Assembly (NCBI RefSeq): GCF_030815585.1
Contig: NZ_JAUSWY010000001.1
Span: 4,665,876 to 4,729,875 of the forward strand
DNA length: 64,000 nt
Origin: Arthrobacter pascens
Lineage (GTDB): Bacteria; Actinomycetota; Actinomycetes; Actinomycetales; Micrococcaceae
Direction of reading: 5' to 3'
The notes under the pieces: model-generated
Database searches by the model: none
What the model was told of the DNA's origin: nothing
Seen by the model: the letters and a program-made list of their open reading frames with translations, nothing else
Shown: piece by piece, positions 1-9,339 of the stretch
Layout of the letters: every line of letters begins with the position of its first letter
Position numbering within the stretch: the first letter of the stretch is position 1
Made by a program: the position numbers and the translations under genes

Positions 1-1124
1 TGGGACGCGCTGCGGGCCGCGTACTCGATGTCAGCAGGGGAGAATCCCTCGGTCCGGTCTACCAGGAGTTCCACATCCACGTCGTCCACAACGGCGGCGG
101 GGATAAAGCGCTGCCACATTGCTTCGCGGGCCTGGCGGTCGGGCAGGCCGATGGGGATGACGTAGTCGAACCGGCCATGGCGAAGGAAGGCGGTATCCAG
201 GGATTTGATGAAGTTGGTGGCGCAGACCAGCAGGCGGCCAGGCTGTTCGCGGAAGGCCGGGATGATCTTCAGGAGCTCGTTGGTGACGCCCTGCAGCGGC
301 GACGGTGGCTCACCGGAGCGCTGCGAGGCGATTTCTTCCACCTCGTCGATGAACACCACACAGTGCTCGAGCTCAGCGATTTCCAGGAACGTCTCGCGCA
401 GCGCGCCGGCCAGCCCCTTCGGATCGGACGCGAGCCGCGACGGGAACACCTCCACAAAGGGCCACTCCAGCCGGGAGGCGATCGCCTTCGCGAAGGTGGT
501 TTTGCCGGTGCCGGGAGGGCCAAAAAGCACAACGGCGCGCGGCGGAACCACGCCGTACTCATCGGCGAGGTCGGCCTCCGCGAGGGGAAGGACCAGGCGG
601 CGCTCCAGGAGTTCCTTTTCCTTCCGCATGCCGGCCACGTTTTCCCACAGGTCACGGGCCAGGATCCGTCCGCCCAGCTGGCCCAGCGCGCCGAGCTCTT
701 GGCGCTGGACGGGGATGGTCCGCTCGAAATAACGCAGGTTCTTCTTGAGTGCGAACCCGCGGCTGAGGAATGCCTCCACCCGGGTTTCCGCCTCGGGCAT
801 CAGGGCGGAGAGCTTGTTGAGCCCGTGCGGGGCCATGCGGTTTTCGACGGCGGCCAGCAGCGACGTGCCGATGCCGCGGCCCCGGTAGTCCGGGAGGGTG
901 GCCAGGAAGACGATCCAGCCCTGGTCATGCGCGGCACGTCCGACGGCGGCACCCACCACCTGGTCGCCCTGCACCGCCACCACGGCATGGTCCTTTTCGC
1001 ACGACGCCAGCACCTCGGAGAGGGCATAGACGGGTTCGACGTTGGTGGCCTTGAGCGTCTCCCACAGGTGCAGGATCCCGTCCAGGTCCGCTGAGTGGAA
1101 GTCTCTGATCCGCCAGTTGGTCAT
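1..1124 (-). CDS. GNAT acetyltransferase-AAA ATPase fusion (3' end cut by window)
   Basis: The gene starts at an ATG at 1124 and runs off the window edge, so about 374 residues are seen without a stop. Residues 1-100 look like a GNAT N-acetyltransferase, with an acetyl-CoA loop YRGRGIG. After a short linker comes an AAA+ ATPase with Walker A FGPPGTGKTT, Walker B CVVFIDEVEE and a later FLRHGRFDYVIPIGLPD segment typical of classic AAA proteins. AAA proteins remodel or unfold protein partners; the GNAT part would acetylate an amine. The pairing suggests a regulated modification or remodelling role, but no substrate can be named. The next gene is 112 bases away on the same strand. Both domain calls are firm; the function is not. 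Confidence 0.85.
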   Translation of the reverse strand, partial: MTNWRIRDFHSADLDGILHLWETLKATNVEPVYALSEVLASCEKDHAVVAVQGDQVVGAAVGRAAHDQGWIVFLATLPDYRGRGIGTSLLAAVENRMAPHGLNKLSALMPEAETRVEAFLSRGFALKKNLRYFERTIPVQRQELGALGQLGGRILARDLWENVAGMRKEKELLERRLVLPLAEADLADEYGVVPPRAVVLFGPPGTGKTTFAKAIASRLEWPFVEVFPSRLASDPKGLAGALRETFLEIAELEHCVVFIDEVEEIASQRSGEPPSPLQGVTNELLKIIPAFREQPGRLLVCATNFIKSLDTAFLRHGRFDYVIPIGLPDRQAREAMWQRFIPAAVVDDVDVELLVDRTEGFSPADIEYAARSAS

Positions 1125-1153
1125 GCCGTGTCTCCCGGTGAGGTTCGTCGTTG

Positions 1154-1165
1154 AACTGCGCAGTT
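1154..1165. promoter_or_regulatory. 12-base perfect palindrome upstream of GNAT-AAA gene
   Basis: AACTGCGCAGTT is a perfect palindrome 29 bases upstream of the ATG at 1124, in the right place for an operator. No regulator can be assigned. A 12-base palindrome can occur by chance, so this is a weak call. Confidence 0.3.
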
Positions 1166-1236
1166 GAATCGCTCTGCTGAGCATAGGCCAACAGGGGTCG
1201 CGGGGAGGTAGCGGCCAGTTTGGTTACGCTGGGAAG

Positions 1237-1989
1237 CTACCCTGGTGGCCGCAGCCGCAGGCCTTGCATCCCGCCGTCCACCGCCAGGGCGGTGCCGGAC
1301 GTGGACCCTGAGCGAGGGCTCGCCAGGTAGGCCACGGCCTCCGCCACTTCCTCGGCTGCAACGAGCCTGCCGTGAGGCTGGCGGGCGTTGAGCGCGGCAC
1401 GCTCGGCTTCGGGGTCCGCTGATGAGCTAAGCAGCCGGGCCACCCAGGGGGTATCCACAGTTCCTGGATTGACGCAATTTATGCGGATGCCCTCACGGAT
1501 GTGGTCTGCGGCCATGGCCAGCGTCAGGGATAGGATGGCGCCCTTCGACGCCGAGTACAGCGCCCGCTGCTGGAGCCCCGCCGTCGCCGCGATGGAGCAT
1601 GTGTTGACGATGGCCGCGGACGGCGACTGACGCAGATGCGGCAGGGCTGCGCGCGTCACCCTGGCCACCCCGACGACGTTGATGTCCAGCACGCGGGCCC
1701 ATTCGTCGTCGTCATTCGCGGCGACGTCGCCTATCGCTCCGATACCGGCGTTGTTCACCACGATGTCCAGCCGGCTGAAGCGGGCCGTGACGCTTTCGAC
1801 GGCGGACCGCACGGAAGCATCGTCCGCCACATTGCATTCGACACCAAAATGCGAAGTCCCTGACGCGTTCAGGTCCAGGACCGCGACCCGGGCGCCGCCA
1901 GCCCGGAGCCGGTCTGCAACTGCTGCGCCAATGCCTGAGGCCCCGCCGGTGACGATCGCCACCAGGCCGTCAAATTCTGAACTGTTCAC
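1237..1989 (-). CDS. SDR oxidoreductase, probable 2-keto-3-deoxy-L-fuconate dehydrogenase
   Basis: A 250-residue classical short-chain dehydrogenase. It has the NAD-binding TGGASGIGAA motif near residue 15, the NNAGIG motif, and the catalytic YSASK with an upstream serine. The C-terminal ALAVDGGM strand is usual for the family. Its ATG overlaps the stop of the FAH-family gene by four bases, so the two are co-translated. Together with the divergent L-fuconate dehydratase cluster this points to oxidation of 2-keto-3-deoxy-L-fuconate to the 2,4-diketo acid in the non-phosphorylative L-fucose route. The SDR assignment is certain; the substrate comes from context. Confidence 0.8.
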   Translation of the reverse strand: MNSSEFDGLVAIVTGGASGIGAAVADRLRAGGARVAVLDLNASGTSHFGVECNVADDASVRSAVESVTARFSRLDIVVNNAGIGAIGDVAANDDDEWARVLDINVVGVARVTRAALPHLRQSPSAAIVNTCSIAATAGLQQRALYSASKGAILSLTLAMAADHIREGIRINCVNPGTVDTPWVARLLSSSADPEAERAALNARQPHGRLVAAEEVAEAVAYLASPRSGSTSGTALAVDGGMQGLRLRPPG

Positions 1990-2864
1990 TCTGCTGCTCC
2001 TTGCCGGTAAAACTCCTGGCGCTGGCGGCCCAGGCCTTCAATATCGAGCTCCACCACGTCGCCGGGCTGGAGATACGGGAAGCGGCCGGACAGGGCCACA
2101 CCCTCGGGGGTGCCCGTCAGGATCACGTCGCCCGGTTCGAGGAGCATGTATTGGCTGACGTGGTGGACCAGTGTGGCAACGTCAAAGATGAGATCCGCCG
2201 TCGAGGAATCCTGCCGGCCTTCGCCGTTGACCAGGGACCTCAGCCGCAGCCGGCCGGCGTCAACCTCATCGGCGGGAACAAGCCATGGGCCCAGCGGCGT
2301 GGAGGCGGGCAGGGATTTGCCCTTGGTCCATTGGCCGGCGGCGCCCGGCAGTTGGTATTCGCGCTCGGAAAGATCGTTGGCGACCACGTACCCGGCGACG
2401 TAGTCCATGGCTATGGAAGCGTCGGACAGATATGTGGCTTCCTTCCCGATCACCACACCCAGCTCAACTTCCCAGTCGTACTTTTCCGACGACGGCGGGA
2501 TGGGAGCGGCGTCGAACGGGCCACTGACCGTGTTGGAGGGTTTGAGGAAAACCACGGGGATTTCCGGCGGGGCGGAGCCCGATTCGGCGGCGTGCGCGGC
2601 GTAGTTCATGCCGATGCAGACAACGGAGCCGGGGCGCGCAATGGGGGCCCCGACGCGGAGGCCCGCGGCTGAAAGCTCGGGCAGTTCCCCGGCGCGGAGC
2701 GCCTGCCGGGTGCGTCCGATGCCGTCATTGGCGAAGAAGGAGCCGTCGATGTCGCGGGTCAGTGGCGCAAGGCTGAAGTATTTTTCGCCCCCGTTTGCGT
2801 CAACGGTAACCACCGCCGGTTCTTCCTGTCCGCGTTCGCCCAACCGGGCCAGCTTGATACTCAT
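1986..2864 (-). CDS. Fumarylacetoacetate hydrolase family, probable 2,4-diketo-3-deoxy-L-fuconate hydrolase
   Basis: The FAH fold is clear: CIGMNYAAHAAE, the metal-binding DWEVELGVVIG and VANDLSERE segments, and the closing ILTGTPEGV. In L-fucose loci this family splits 2,4-diketo-3-deoxy-L-fuconate into pyruvate and L-lactate. I chose the internal start with protein beginning MSIKLARLGERG, because it matches the family N-terminus and has a purine-rich segment (GGGAGACC) just before it; an in-frame ATG 13 codons upstream overlaps the predicted operator. It is first in a two-gene minus-strand operon with the SDR gene and divergent from the dehydratase. Alternative: another FAH-family acylpyruvase. 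Confidence 0.8.
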   Translation of the reverse strand: MSIKLARLGERGQEEPAVVTVDANGGEKYFSLAPLTRDIDGSFFANDGIGRTRQALRAGELPELSAAGLRVGAPIARPGSVVCIGMNYAAHAAESGSAPPEIPVVFLKPSNTVSGPFDAAPIPPSSEKYDWEVELGVVIGKEATYLSDASIAMDYVAGYVVANDLSEREYQLPGAAGQWTKGKSLPASTPLGPWLVPADEVDAGRLRLRSLVNGEGRQDSSTADLIFDVATLVHHVSQYMLLEPGDVILTGTPEGVALSGRFPYLQPGDVVELDIEGLGRQRQEFYRQGAAE

Positions 2865-2897
2865 GGTCTCCCTTGATCTGTGAGGCAAAAGTGCCGA

Positions 2898-2912
2898 TAA
2901 CATCCGAGCTTT
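2898..2912. promoter_or_regulatory. Degenerate copy of the fucose-locus operator
   Basis: Bases 2898-2912 match 11 of the 14 arm positions of the perfect palindrome at 2962-2976 (left arm AACATC intact, right arm damaged). It lies just upstream of the FAH-family gene, so it could serve the minus-strand promoter. Confidence 0.4.
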
Positions 2913-2951
2913 TGCTGCACGGTTTCCCTAATACTACGCAAAAGTGACCCA

Positions 2952-2981
2952 TTGACAAGCGAAACATCGGATGTTTAGGTT
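2952..2981 (+). promoter_or_regulatory. Promoter and operator for the fucose cluster
   Basis: A -35 TTGACA (2952-2957) and a -10-like TAGGTT (2976-2981) are spaced by 18 bases. The spacer carries a perfect 7+1+7 palindrome, AAACATCGGATGTTT, at 2962-2976. A repressor bound there would block RNA polymerase. A near copy lies before the FadR-type gene at 11108-11122, which suggests that regulator binds both. The promoter reading is by eye. Confidence 0.65.
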
Positions 2982-3066
2982 AATCCAGATCATCCGCCGG
3001 CTGCTTGACAATGCGCCCGGCCGGCCACGAAGCGCCACCCAGGGCGGCTGCACATTCAGGAGCATT

Positions 3067-4431
3067 ATGAGCGTCATCACCGCGGTACAGACCTTTGACA
3101 TCCGCTTCCCTACCTCCCGGGAACTGGACGGCTCGGACGCGATGAACCCGGACCCCGATTACTCGGCCGCCTACCTCATCATCAGCACAGATGCCGGAGA
3201 CGGCTTGGAAGGCCACGGCTTTGTCTTCACCATCGGGCGCGGGAATGAGGTGGAAGCTGCCGCGATCGATGCCCTGCGCCCCCACATCCTGGGCCGGAGT
3301 GTCGAAGAACTGCTGGATGACATGGGCGCAAGCTGGAAACTGCTGGTCCACGACTCCCAGTTGCGGTGGCTTGGTCCGGAAAAGGGCGTGATGCACATGG
3401 CGATCGGCGCTGTGGTGAATGCCCTGTGGGACCTGAAAGCCAAGCGCGCCGGCCTTCCGCTGTGGGAGCTGCTGGCCGGGTTGAGCCCTGCGGAGATCGT
3501 TGCCCTGGTGGACTTCCGCTACCTCAGCGATGCCCTGACTCCTGAGGAGGCGCTGGAAATCCTCCAACGCGCCGAGCCGGGGCGGGCTGAACGACACGCG
3601 CGGCTCCTCGTTGAGGGCTACGCCGGCTACACCACCACGCCCGGCTGGCTCGGGTACAGCGACCAGAAGCTCGCCCGCCTGGCCAAGGAAGCCGTGGCCG
3701 ATGGATTTACCCAGATCAAGCTCAAGGTGGGAGCCTCGCTGCAGGATGACATCCGGCGTGTCCGTGCCGCCCGCCAGGCTGTGGGCCCGGACATCAAGAT
3801 CGCCGTTGACGCCAACCAGCGGTGGGATGTGCAGGAAGCCATTGAATGGATGGCGCATCTGGCACCCTACGACATCGCCTGGATCGAGGAACCCACCAGC
3901 CCGGACGACATTCTGGGCCACGCCGCCATTGCCCGGGGCGTGGCACCCATTCCGGTGGCCAGCGGGGAGCACGTGCAGAACCGGGTCATGTTCAAGCAAC
4001 TGCTGCAGGCACAATCCATCGAAGTGCTCCAGCTGGATGCCGCGCGCGTGGCGGGTGTGAACGAGAACATCGCCATCCTGCTGCTCGCGGCCAAGTTCGG
4101 GGTCCGTGTGTGCCCGCACGCCGGCGGCGTCGGCCTCTGCGAAGCAGTCCAACATCTATCAATGTTCGATTTCATCGCCGTCTCGGGAGAGAAGGACGAC
4201 CGTATGATTGAATTTGTGGATCATCTCCACGAGCATTTCGTCACCCCCGTGGATGTACACGGAGGATGCTACTGGCCGCCGTCAGCCCCTGGCGCCGGCG
4301 CCGAAATGCACCGACGCACATTGGCCAGCTACCGCTTCCCCGACGGCGTCACCTGGAGCGCGGACTCGCCCGGCTCCGCCACGGACTTGGTCCGGGAGCA
4401 GGCTCTCAAAGAGGCCCCGGCCGATGCCTGA
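3067..4431 (+). CDS. fucD: L-fuconate dehydratase (enolase superfamily)
   Basis: A 454-residue mandelate racemase/enolase-superfamily protein that removes water from L-fuconate to give 2-keto-3-deoxy-L-fuconate. Counting from the ATG at 3067, the expected active-site residues fall at Lys218 and Lys220 (IKLKVG), metal ligands Asp248 (VDANQRW), Glu274 (WIEEPTS) and Glu301 (SGEH), and His351 (CPHAGG); as I recall the family, this is the numbering of the characterised Xanthomonas enzyme. The C-terminal block with [20 protein letters not shown] is also typical. An upstream in-frame start at 2971 is rejected because it lies on the operator. It heads a plus-strand operon with seven tightly packed genes. 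Confidence 0.93.
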   Translation: MSVITAVQTFDIRFPTSRELDGSDAMNPDPDYSAAYLIISTDAGDGLEGHGFVFTIGRGNEVEAAAIDALRPHILGRSVEELLDDMGASWKLLVHDSQLRWLGPEKGVMHMAIGAVVNALWDLKAKRAGLPLWELLAGLSPAEIVALVDFRYLSDALTPEEALEILQRAEPGRAERHARLLVEGYAGYTTTPGWLGYSDQKLARLAKEAVADGFTQIKLKVGASLQDDIRRVRAARQAVGPDIKIAVDANQRWDVQEAIEWMAHLAPYDIAWIEEPTSPDDILGHAAIARGVAPIPVASGEHVQNRVMFKQLLQAQSIEVLQLDAARVAGVNENIAILLLAAKFGVRVCPHAGGVGLCEAVQHLSMFDFIAVSGEKDDRMIEFVDHLHEHFVTPVDVHGGCYWPPSAPGAGAEMHRRTLASYRFPDGVTWSADSPGSATDLVREQALKEAPADA

Positions 4432-4738
4432 GACCATAGTCCTGCACACCAAGCTGAAGCCCGGGGCCGCACAGGCCTATGCCGACGCCCACGCCGCCAT
4501 CCCGGCGGAGCTGGTGACCGCCTTGAAGGACGCCGGCGTTGCCAGCTGGCGGATCTGGCGCAGCGGCCGCGAGCTGATTCATGTCGTGGAAGTGGACGAC
4601 TATAAGGCAATGCGCCGGGAACTCGCCCAACATCCCGCCAACGTCGCCTGGCAGGCCCGCATGGCTGAGCTGCTGGAGATCGAGGACGATTACAGCGGCA
4701 ATGATTCCGGCGTTCCGCTGGTCTGGGAGCTGCCATGA
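4424..4738 (+). CDS. L-rhamnose/L-fucose mutarotase family protein
   Basis: A 104-residue protein of the L-rhamnose mutarotase family (DUF718), starting [14 protein letters not shown], with the typical YADAHAAIP and [19 protein letters not shown] segments. Such enzymes interconvert sugar anomers and supply the form used by the dehydrogenase. Its start overlaps the end of the dehydratase gene by eight bases and its stop overlaps the next start (ATGA), so it is translationally coupled. L-fucose is the likely substrate from context. Confidence 0.85.
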   Translation: MPETIVLHTKLKPGAAQAYADAHAAIPAELVTALKDAGVASWRIWRSGRELIHVVEVDDYKAMRRELAQHPANVAWQARMAELLEIEDDYSGNDSGVPLVWELP

Positions 4739-5748
4739 ACGCGGACATTTCTTCAGGCGCACGCGCGCTGCAGCTCGGCAGGCTGGGTTTCGGCGGGGCA
4801 GGGATCGGCAACCTCTACCGGGCCGTGCCGGACAGCCAGGCATCGGCGGTTGTCGAGGCCGCCTGGGACGCCGGCATCAGGTACTTTGACACCGCTCCGC
4901 ACTATGGTCTGGGCCTTTCCGAGCGCCGTCTGGGTTCGGTGTTAAAGGACAAGCCGAGGCAGGAGTTTGCCCTTTCCACAAAGGTCGGACGCCTCCTGGA
5001 ACCCAAGCAGGGCGTGCTGATGGGCGGCACTGACCAGAAGGCTGAGCAAGCTCCGGGAGCACCACGCGACTCCGAAGGCTTCGACGTGCCCGCCGCCAGC
5101 CGCCGCGTCTGGGACTTCTCCGAGCGTGGGATCCGGCAAAGCATCGAAGAATCACTCGAACGCCTCGGCCTGGATTACGTGGACATCGCCTACCTGCACG
5201 ACGCAGACGTCCACGACCTCGCCGGAGGCATCCGTGACGGACTTCCAGCCCTCGAAAAGCTGCGTGCCGAGGGGCTGGTGCGCGCCATCGGCGTCGGGCT
5301 CAACTCAGCGGAAGCGGCCCTTGACTGCGTCGAGGCCGCGGACCTGGACCTGGTGATGCTGGCGGGCCGGTACACGCTGCTGGAGCAGCCCGAGGTCCCG
5401 CTTCTGCAGCGCTGCGTGGAGAAGGGCACGGGAGTGGTCAACGTCGGTGCCTACAATTCCGGGCTGCTGGCCAGGCACAATGTACCCGACGACGCGCACT
5501 ACAACTACGGGCAGGCGCCGCACGCACAGCTGGAACGCGCCCGGCAGCTCGCAGCCATCTGCGGCAGCTTCGCAGTGGAACTTCCGACGGCGGCGCTTCA
5601 GTTCGGCCTGCGTCACGCCGCCGTGGTCAACGTGACAGTTGGGGCAACGGCTCCCGAGCAGATCAGCGACAACGCAGCCCGGATGGCTGAAGAGGTTCCC
5701 GAGGCACTTTGGGCAGAACTTTCACGGCTGGGGTTGATTCCGTCATGA
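4735..5748 (+). CDS. Aldo/keto reductase, probable L-fucose (D-threo-aldose) 1-dehydrogenase
   Basis: A 337-residue aldo/keto reductase starting LGFGGAGIGNLYR. The catalytic tetrad is visible: Asp and Tyr in YFDTAPHYGLG, Lys in STKVGRL, His in YLHDADVHD. The subgroup with RRVWDFSERGIRQSIEESL includes D-threo-aldose 1-dehydrogenases, which oxidise L-fucose to L-fuconolactone with NAD(P). It sits between mutarotase and lactonase genes with four-base overlaps on both sides, matching the pathway order. Confidence 0.88.
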   Translation: MNADISSGARALQLGRLGFGGAGIGNLYRAVPDSQASAVVEAAWDAGIRYFDTAPHYGLGLSERRLGSVLKDKPRQEFALSTKVGRLLEPKQGVLMGGTDQKAEQAPGAPRDSEGFDVPAASRRVWDFSERGIRQSIEESLERLGLDYVDIAYLHDADVHDLAGGIRDGLPALEKLRAEGLVRAIGVGLNSAEAALDCVEAADLDLVMLAGRYTLLEQPEVPLLQRCVEKGTGVVNVGAYNSGLLARHNVPDDAHYNYGQAPHAQLERARQLAAICGSFAVELPTAALQFGLRHAAVVNVTVGATAPEQISDNAARMAEEVPEALWAELSRLGLIPS

Positions 5749-6689
5749 TCGATGCACATCTTCACTTGTGGGAACTGGCGCCTGCCTCCGGGCAGCCTGG
5801 CGGTGCGGGCGCGCCCCGGCGTCCCTACTCCTGGCTTGGTCCCCAGCATGGAGCCCTCTTCCGCAGCTACCGCGAAGCGGAGGCGCACGAAACGCTCGTG
5901 GATGCTGGAGTCACCGGAGCGGTGCTCGTTCAGGCCGACGACACCCTCGCGGATACGGAATCCATGCTCGCCGCCGCTGACCGCAACGACTGGGTGCTTG
6001 CCGTCGTCGGCTGGATACCGTTGGAACAGCCCGAGCTGGCAGAGGCGGAGCTGGAGCGGCTGGGCCAGAACCCGAAGTTCCGCGGCGTCCGGCACCTGGT
6101 CCACGACGATCCACGGGACAACTTCCTCGAGCTTCCGGAGGTTCGCGAATCGCTGAAGCGGCTGGCGTCCAAAGGCCTGCCCCTGGACATTCCGGATGCC
6201 TACCCCCGCCACCTGCAGCGCGCCGTCGCCCTTGCCCGTGACCTTCCCGAACTCACCGTGATCCTCGATCACCTGGGCAAACCGCCGCTCACGGACAGTA
6301 TCCCGGCCGGCGGCAAAGGGGCGGACCCCGAGTTGGAGCGCTGGCGCCGGGAATTCCGCGCGCTGGCGGAGTTGCCCAACACCGTTGCGAAGGTATCGGG
6401 ACTGCATCTGCCCGGACTCGAATACACGGCGGAGGCACTGCGTCCTCTGTGGGAAGAGGCGCTGACGGCTTTTGGGCCTGAACGGCTCATGATCGGCATG
6501 GATTGGCCGGTCAGCACGCTGGGTGCACCCTACCGCCGCACCCTGGAAGTGCTGCTGGAACTGGCCGCAGACCTGGACCCGGCGGACAGACACGCGTTAC
6601 TTGAGGGCACTGCAATCCGCACTTACGGACTGCGGACGCCGCCGGCATCCGGACCAACACTCAACCAGCAAGACGAGGTGAAAGCATGA
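5745..6689 (+). CDS. Amidohydrolase-2 family L-fuconolactonase
   Basis: The protein is 314 residues from the ATG at 5745, which overlaps the previous stop (ATGA). It opens with MIDAHLHLWE (the HxH motif of COG3618 lactonases) and ends with the GMDWPVSTLG segment carrying the conserved Asp. This family hydrolyses sugar lactones; here L-fuconolactone to L-fuconate. An in-frame start 36 bases upstream would add 12 residues before the HxH motif and is less likely. Confidence 0.87.
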   Translation: MIDAHLHLWELAPASGQPGGAGAPRRPYSWLGPQHGALFRSYREAEAHETLVDAGVTGAVLVQADDTLADTESMLAAADRNDWVLAVVGWIPLEQPELAEAELERLGQNPKFRGVRHLVHDDPRDNFLELPEVRESLKRLASKGLPLDIPDAYPRHLQRAVALARDLPELTVILDHLGKPPLTDSIPAGGKGADPELERWRREFRALAELPNTVAKVSGLHLPGLEYTAEALRPLWEEALTAFGPERLMIGMDWPVSTLGAPYRRTLEVLLELAADLDPADRHALLEGTAIRTYGLRTPPASGPTLNQQDEVKA

Positions 6690-8218
6690 CCGCGGATCAA
6701 ACAACGCTGTTGTCCGTGCGCGGCGTGGGGAAGACCTTCCCTGGGGTCAGAGCACTGCATAACATGCAGCTGGACCTTCGGCACGGTGAGGTGCTCGCCC
6801 TGGTGGGCGAAAACGGTGCGGGCAAATCAACGCTGATGAAGCTGCTCTCGGGCATCTACGTCCCCGACGAGGGAACGTTCGAGCTCAACGGGGTGGCCTT
6901 TACGCCGGCCGGACCGAAGCACGCCCAGGAACTGGGCATCAGCATCATCCATCAGGAGTTCAACCTGATGCCGGACCTGACCGTGGCGCAGAATATCTAC
7001 ATCGGCCGCGAACCGCGCCGCTATGGCATGCTGAGCGAGCGAGCCCTCAACCGGAAAACCCAGGACCTGTTTGACCGGATGAGCCTGAAGCTGGACCCGC
7101 GGGAGCGCTGCGGTGAACTGACCGTGGCCAAACAGCAGATGGTGGAGATCGCCAAAGCCCTGAGCCACGATTCCAAAGTGATCATCATGGACGAGCCCAC
7201 CGCCGCCCTGAACGACGCCGAAGTGGCCACCCTCCATGAACTGATCCGCGGGTTTGTGTCGCCGGAGACAGGCGTGATCTATATCTCGCACCGCATGGAC
7301 GAGCTCAAGCAGATATCCCAGCGCATCACAGTCATCCGCGACGGCGAATACGTGGACACCGTGGACACCGGGGAAACCACCATGCGGGAGGTCATCTCGC
7401 TTATGGTGGGCCGTTCGATTTCCGGCGAACAGCGGCCGGCGGCGGACGAAGCGGACAATACAGACGACGTCGTGCTCTCCGTTGCGGGACTCACCACCCC
7501 TTCACTGCTCAAGGGTGTCAGCTTCGCGCTGCGCCGTGGCGAGATCCTGGGCTTTGCTGGGCTCATGGGAGCCGGGCGTACCGAAGTGGCCCGGGCACTC
7601 GTGGGCGCGGACAAGGCCAGTTTTGAACGGCTGCAGGTGAAGGGGGATGACGTGCGGATCCCGAACCCTGCGGCCGCCGCCAAGCTTGGCATCGGCTACC
7701 TCTCGGAGGACCGCAAGCATCTTGGTCTCATGCTGGAACGCGACGTGAAGGAGAACATCATGCTGTCCTCACTCGCCGAAAACTCGGCGGCGGGGTTCAT
7801 CCGTGATGCCTCGCTCCGCCGGACGGCCGACGAATACGCGCGGAAACTCCGGATCAAAACGCCGTCCATCAGGCAGCTGGCCCGGAATCTCTCCGGCGGC
7901 AATCAACAGAAGGTCGTCATTGCGAAATGGCTGGTCAAGGACTGCGACATCCTGATCTTTGATGAGCCCACCAGGGGCATCGACGTCGGAGCCAAGGACG
8001 AGATCTACAAGCTCCTCAACGAACTCGCAGCTGCTGGCAAGGCGATCATCATGATTTCATCCGAACTGCCCGAAGTCCTTCGCCTGTCCCACCGGATCGC
8101 CGTTATGTGCGAAGGGCGAATCACCGGTTTCCTCAGCAACGCCGAAGCCACCCAGGAAAACATCATGGAACTTGCCACCCGGCGCGTCTCCATCACCACA
8201 GGAGCACCAACCTTATGA
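6686..8218 (+). CDS. Sugar ABC transporter ATP-binding protein (RbsA/XylG type)
   Basis: A 510-residue tandem ATPase of the CUT2 sugar transporter class. The first domain has Walker A GENGAGKST, Walker B IIMDEPTAAL and signature VAKQQMVEIAKAL in place of a canonical LSGGQ, as usual for CUT2 proteins. The second domain has the LSGGNQQKV signature and ILIFDEPTRGID, while its own Walker A is degenerate. It overlaps the lactonase stop and the permease start, so transport and catabolism are in one transcript. L-fucose is the inferred cargo. Confidence 0.92.
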   Translation: MTADQTTLLSVRGVGKTFPGVRALHNMQLDLRHGEVLALVGENGAGKSTLMKLLSGIYVPDEGTFELNGVAFTPAGPKHAQELGISIIHQEFNLMPDLTVAQNIYIGREPRRYGMLSERALNRKTQDLFDRMSLKLDPRERCGELTVAKQQMVEIAKALSHDSKVIIMDEPTAALNDAEVATLHELIRGFVSPETGVIYISHRMDELKQISQRITVIRDGEYVDTVDTGETTMREVISLMVGRSISGEQRPAADEADNTDDVVLSVAGLTTPSLLKGVSFALRRGEILGFAGLMGAGRTEVARALVGADKASFERLQVKGDDVRIPNPAAAAKLGIGYLSEDRKHLGLMLERDVKENIMLSSLAENSAAGFIRDASLRRTADEYARKLRIKTPSIRQLARNLSGGNQQKVVIAKWLVKDCDILIFDEPTRGIDVGAKDEIYKLLNELAAAGKAIIMISSELPEVLRLSHRIAVMCEGRITGFLSNAEATQENIMELATRRVSITTGAPTL

Positions 8219-9252
8219 GCATCGTAGAAACCCCCAAGCCGAAAGAGTCCAAGGCGCTGACGGCCCCGTCCTCACCTCCGCGGGTGCAGGGTCTCTCCCT
8301 GCGGCTTCGCTCTTCCCTGCAGCAGCTCCTGGCCTTCGGCTCCCTGATTATCCTGGTGGTCTTCTTCGGCGTCATGAACTCGCGGTTCCTGCTGCCGGGC
8401 AACCTCTCGGACATCCTGCTCTCCACGGTGGTCATCGGCCTCCTGGCGCTCGGAGCGACGTTTGTCATCATCACCGGCGGCATCGACCTGTCAGTGGGCA
8501 CCGGCATGAGTCTGTGTTCGGTGATGGTGGGTGTTGTACTGACCTACCTGGGCCTGCCGATGTGGGCCGGGGTGGTGGGCGGCATCCTGATGGGAGCGCT
8601 GATCGGGGCGGTGAACGGGTTCCTCATTTCCTTCCTGAAAATCCCGCCCTTCATCGCCACGCTGGCCACCATGCTCGTCTGCCAGGGCATGGCGCTGGTG
8701 GTCTCCGGAACCAAGCCCATCTACTTCACCGGCACCGAGGGGTTCTCCAACCTCGCCCTGGGCAAACCCATTGCGGGGCTGGTGGTTCCCAACGCGGTCT
8801 TCATCTTCTTCGCCGTGGCCACCATTGCCGGCGTGGTGATGAGCAAGACGCTTCTGGGCCGCTATACCTTCTCCATCGGCTCCAACGAGGAAGCGACGGC
8901 CCTCTCCGGCATCAATGTCCGCAGCTGGAAGCTCTGGATCTACACCGCGGCCGGGGCGTTCACCGGGCTGGCCGGCGTCATCATCGCCGCCCGGCTCAAC
9001 TCCGCCCAGCCGGGGCAGGGCATGGGATATGAACTCCAGGCGATTGCCGCCGTCGTGATTGGTGGAACGTCCCTGGCCGGAGGCAAGGGTTCCATCGTGG
9101 GAACGGTGATCGGTGCCCTCATCATGTCCGTCCTCACCAACGGCCTGCGCGTCATCTCGGTGCCGCAGGAATGGCAGAACGTGGCCATCGGCGTCGTCAT
9201 CCTGGTAGCTGTCTACCTGGACATGCTTCGCCGGAAGGAGGCCGCCACGTAG
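8215..9252 (+). CDS. Sugar ABC transporter permease (RbsC type)
   Basis: A 345-residue inner-membrane permease starting MSIVETPKPKE, with a short cytoplasmic tail, about nine or ten hydrophobic segments, the family signature FVIITGGIDLSVGTGMSL, and the NEEATALSGINV loop for ATPase contact. Start ATG overlaps the ATPase stop (ATGA). It forms the channel for the sugar with the preceding ATPase. Confidence 0.92.
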   Translation: MSIVETPKPKESKALTAPSSPPRVQGLSLRLRSSLQQLLAFGSLIILVVFFGVMNSRFLLPGNLSDILLSTVVIGLLALGATFVIITGGIDLSVGTGMSLCSVMVGVVLTYLGLPMWAGVVGGILMGALIGAVNGFLISFLKIPPFIATLATMLVCQGMALVVSGTKPIYFTGTEGFSNLALGKPIAGLVVPNAVFIFFAVATIAGVVMSKTLLGRYTFSIGSNEEATALSGINVRSWKLWIYTAAGAFTGLAGVIIAARLNSAQPGQGMGYELQAIAAVVIGGTSLAGGKGSIVGTVIGALIMSVLTNGLRVISVPQEWQNVAIGVVILVAVYLDMLRRKEAAT

Positions 9253-9339
9253 TTCCTCCACCGGGTCCGCGAGACGTCCCAAATGAACCATCCTCTTCCC
9301 CATCCTCTTCCACTGAGAAAAACAACGGAGTTTTCACAC

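Noticed and set aside
2971..3066. Upstream start of L-fuconate dehydratase
   Set aside because: It overlaps the operator, and catalytic residue numbers match the family only when counted from 3067.
2980..4155. Long antisense frames opposite the fucose genes and elsewhere
   Set aside because: These are shadows of high-GC codon use opposite well-supported genes.
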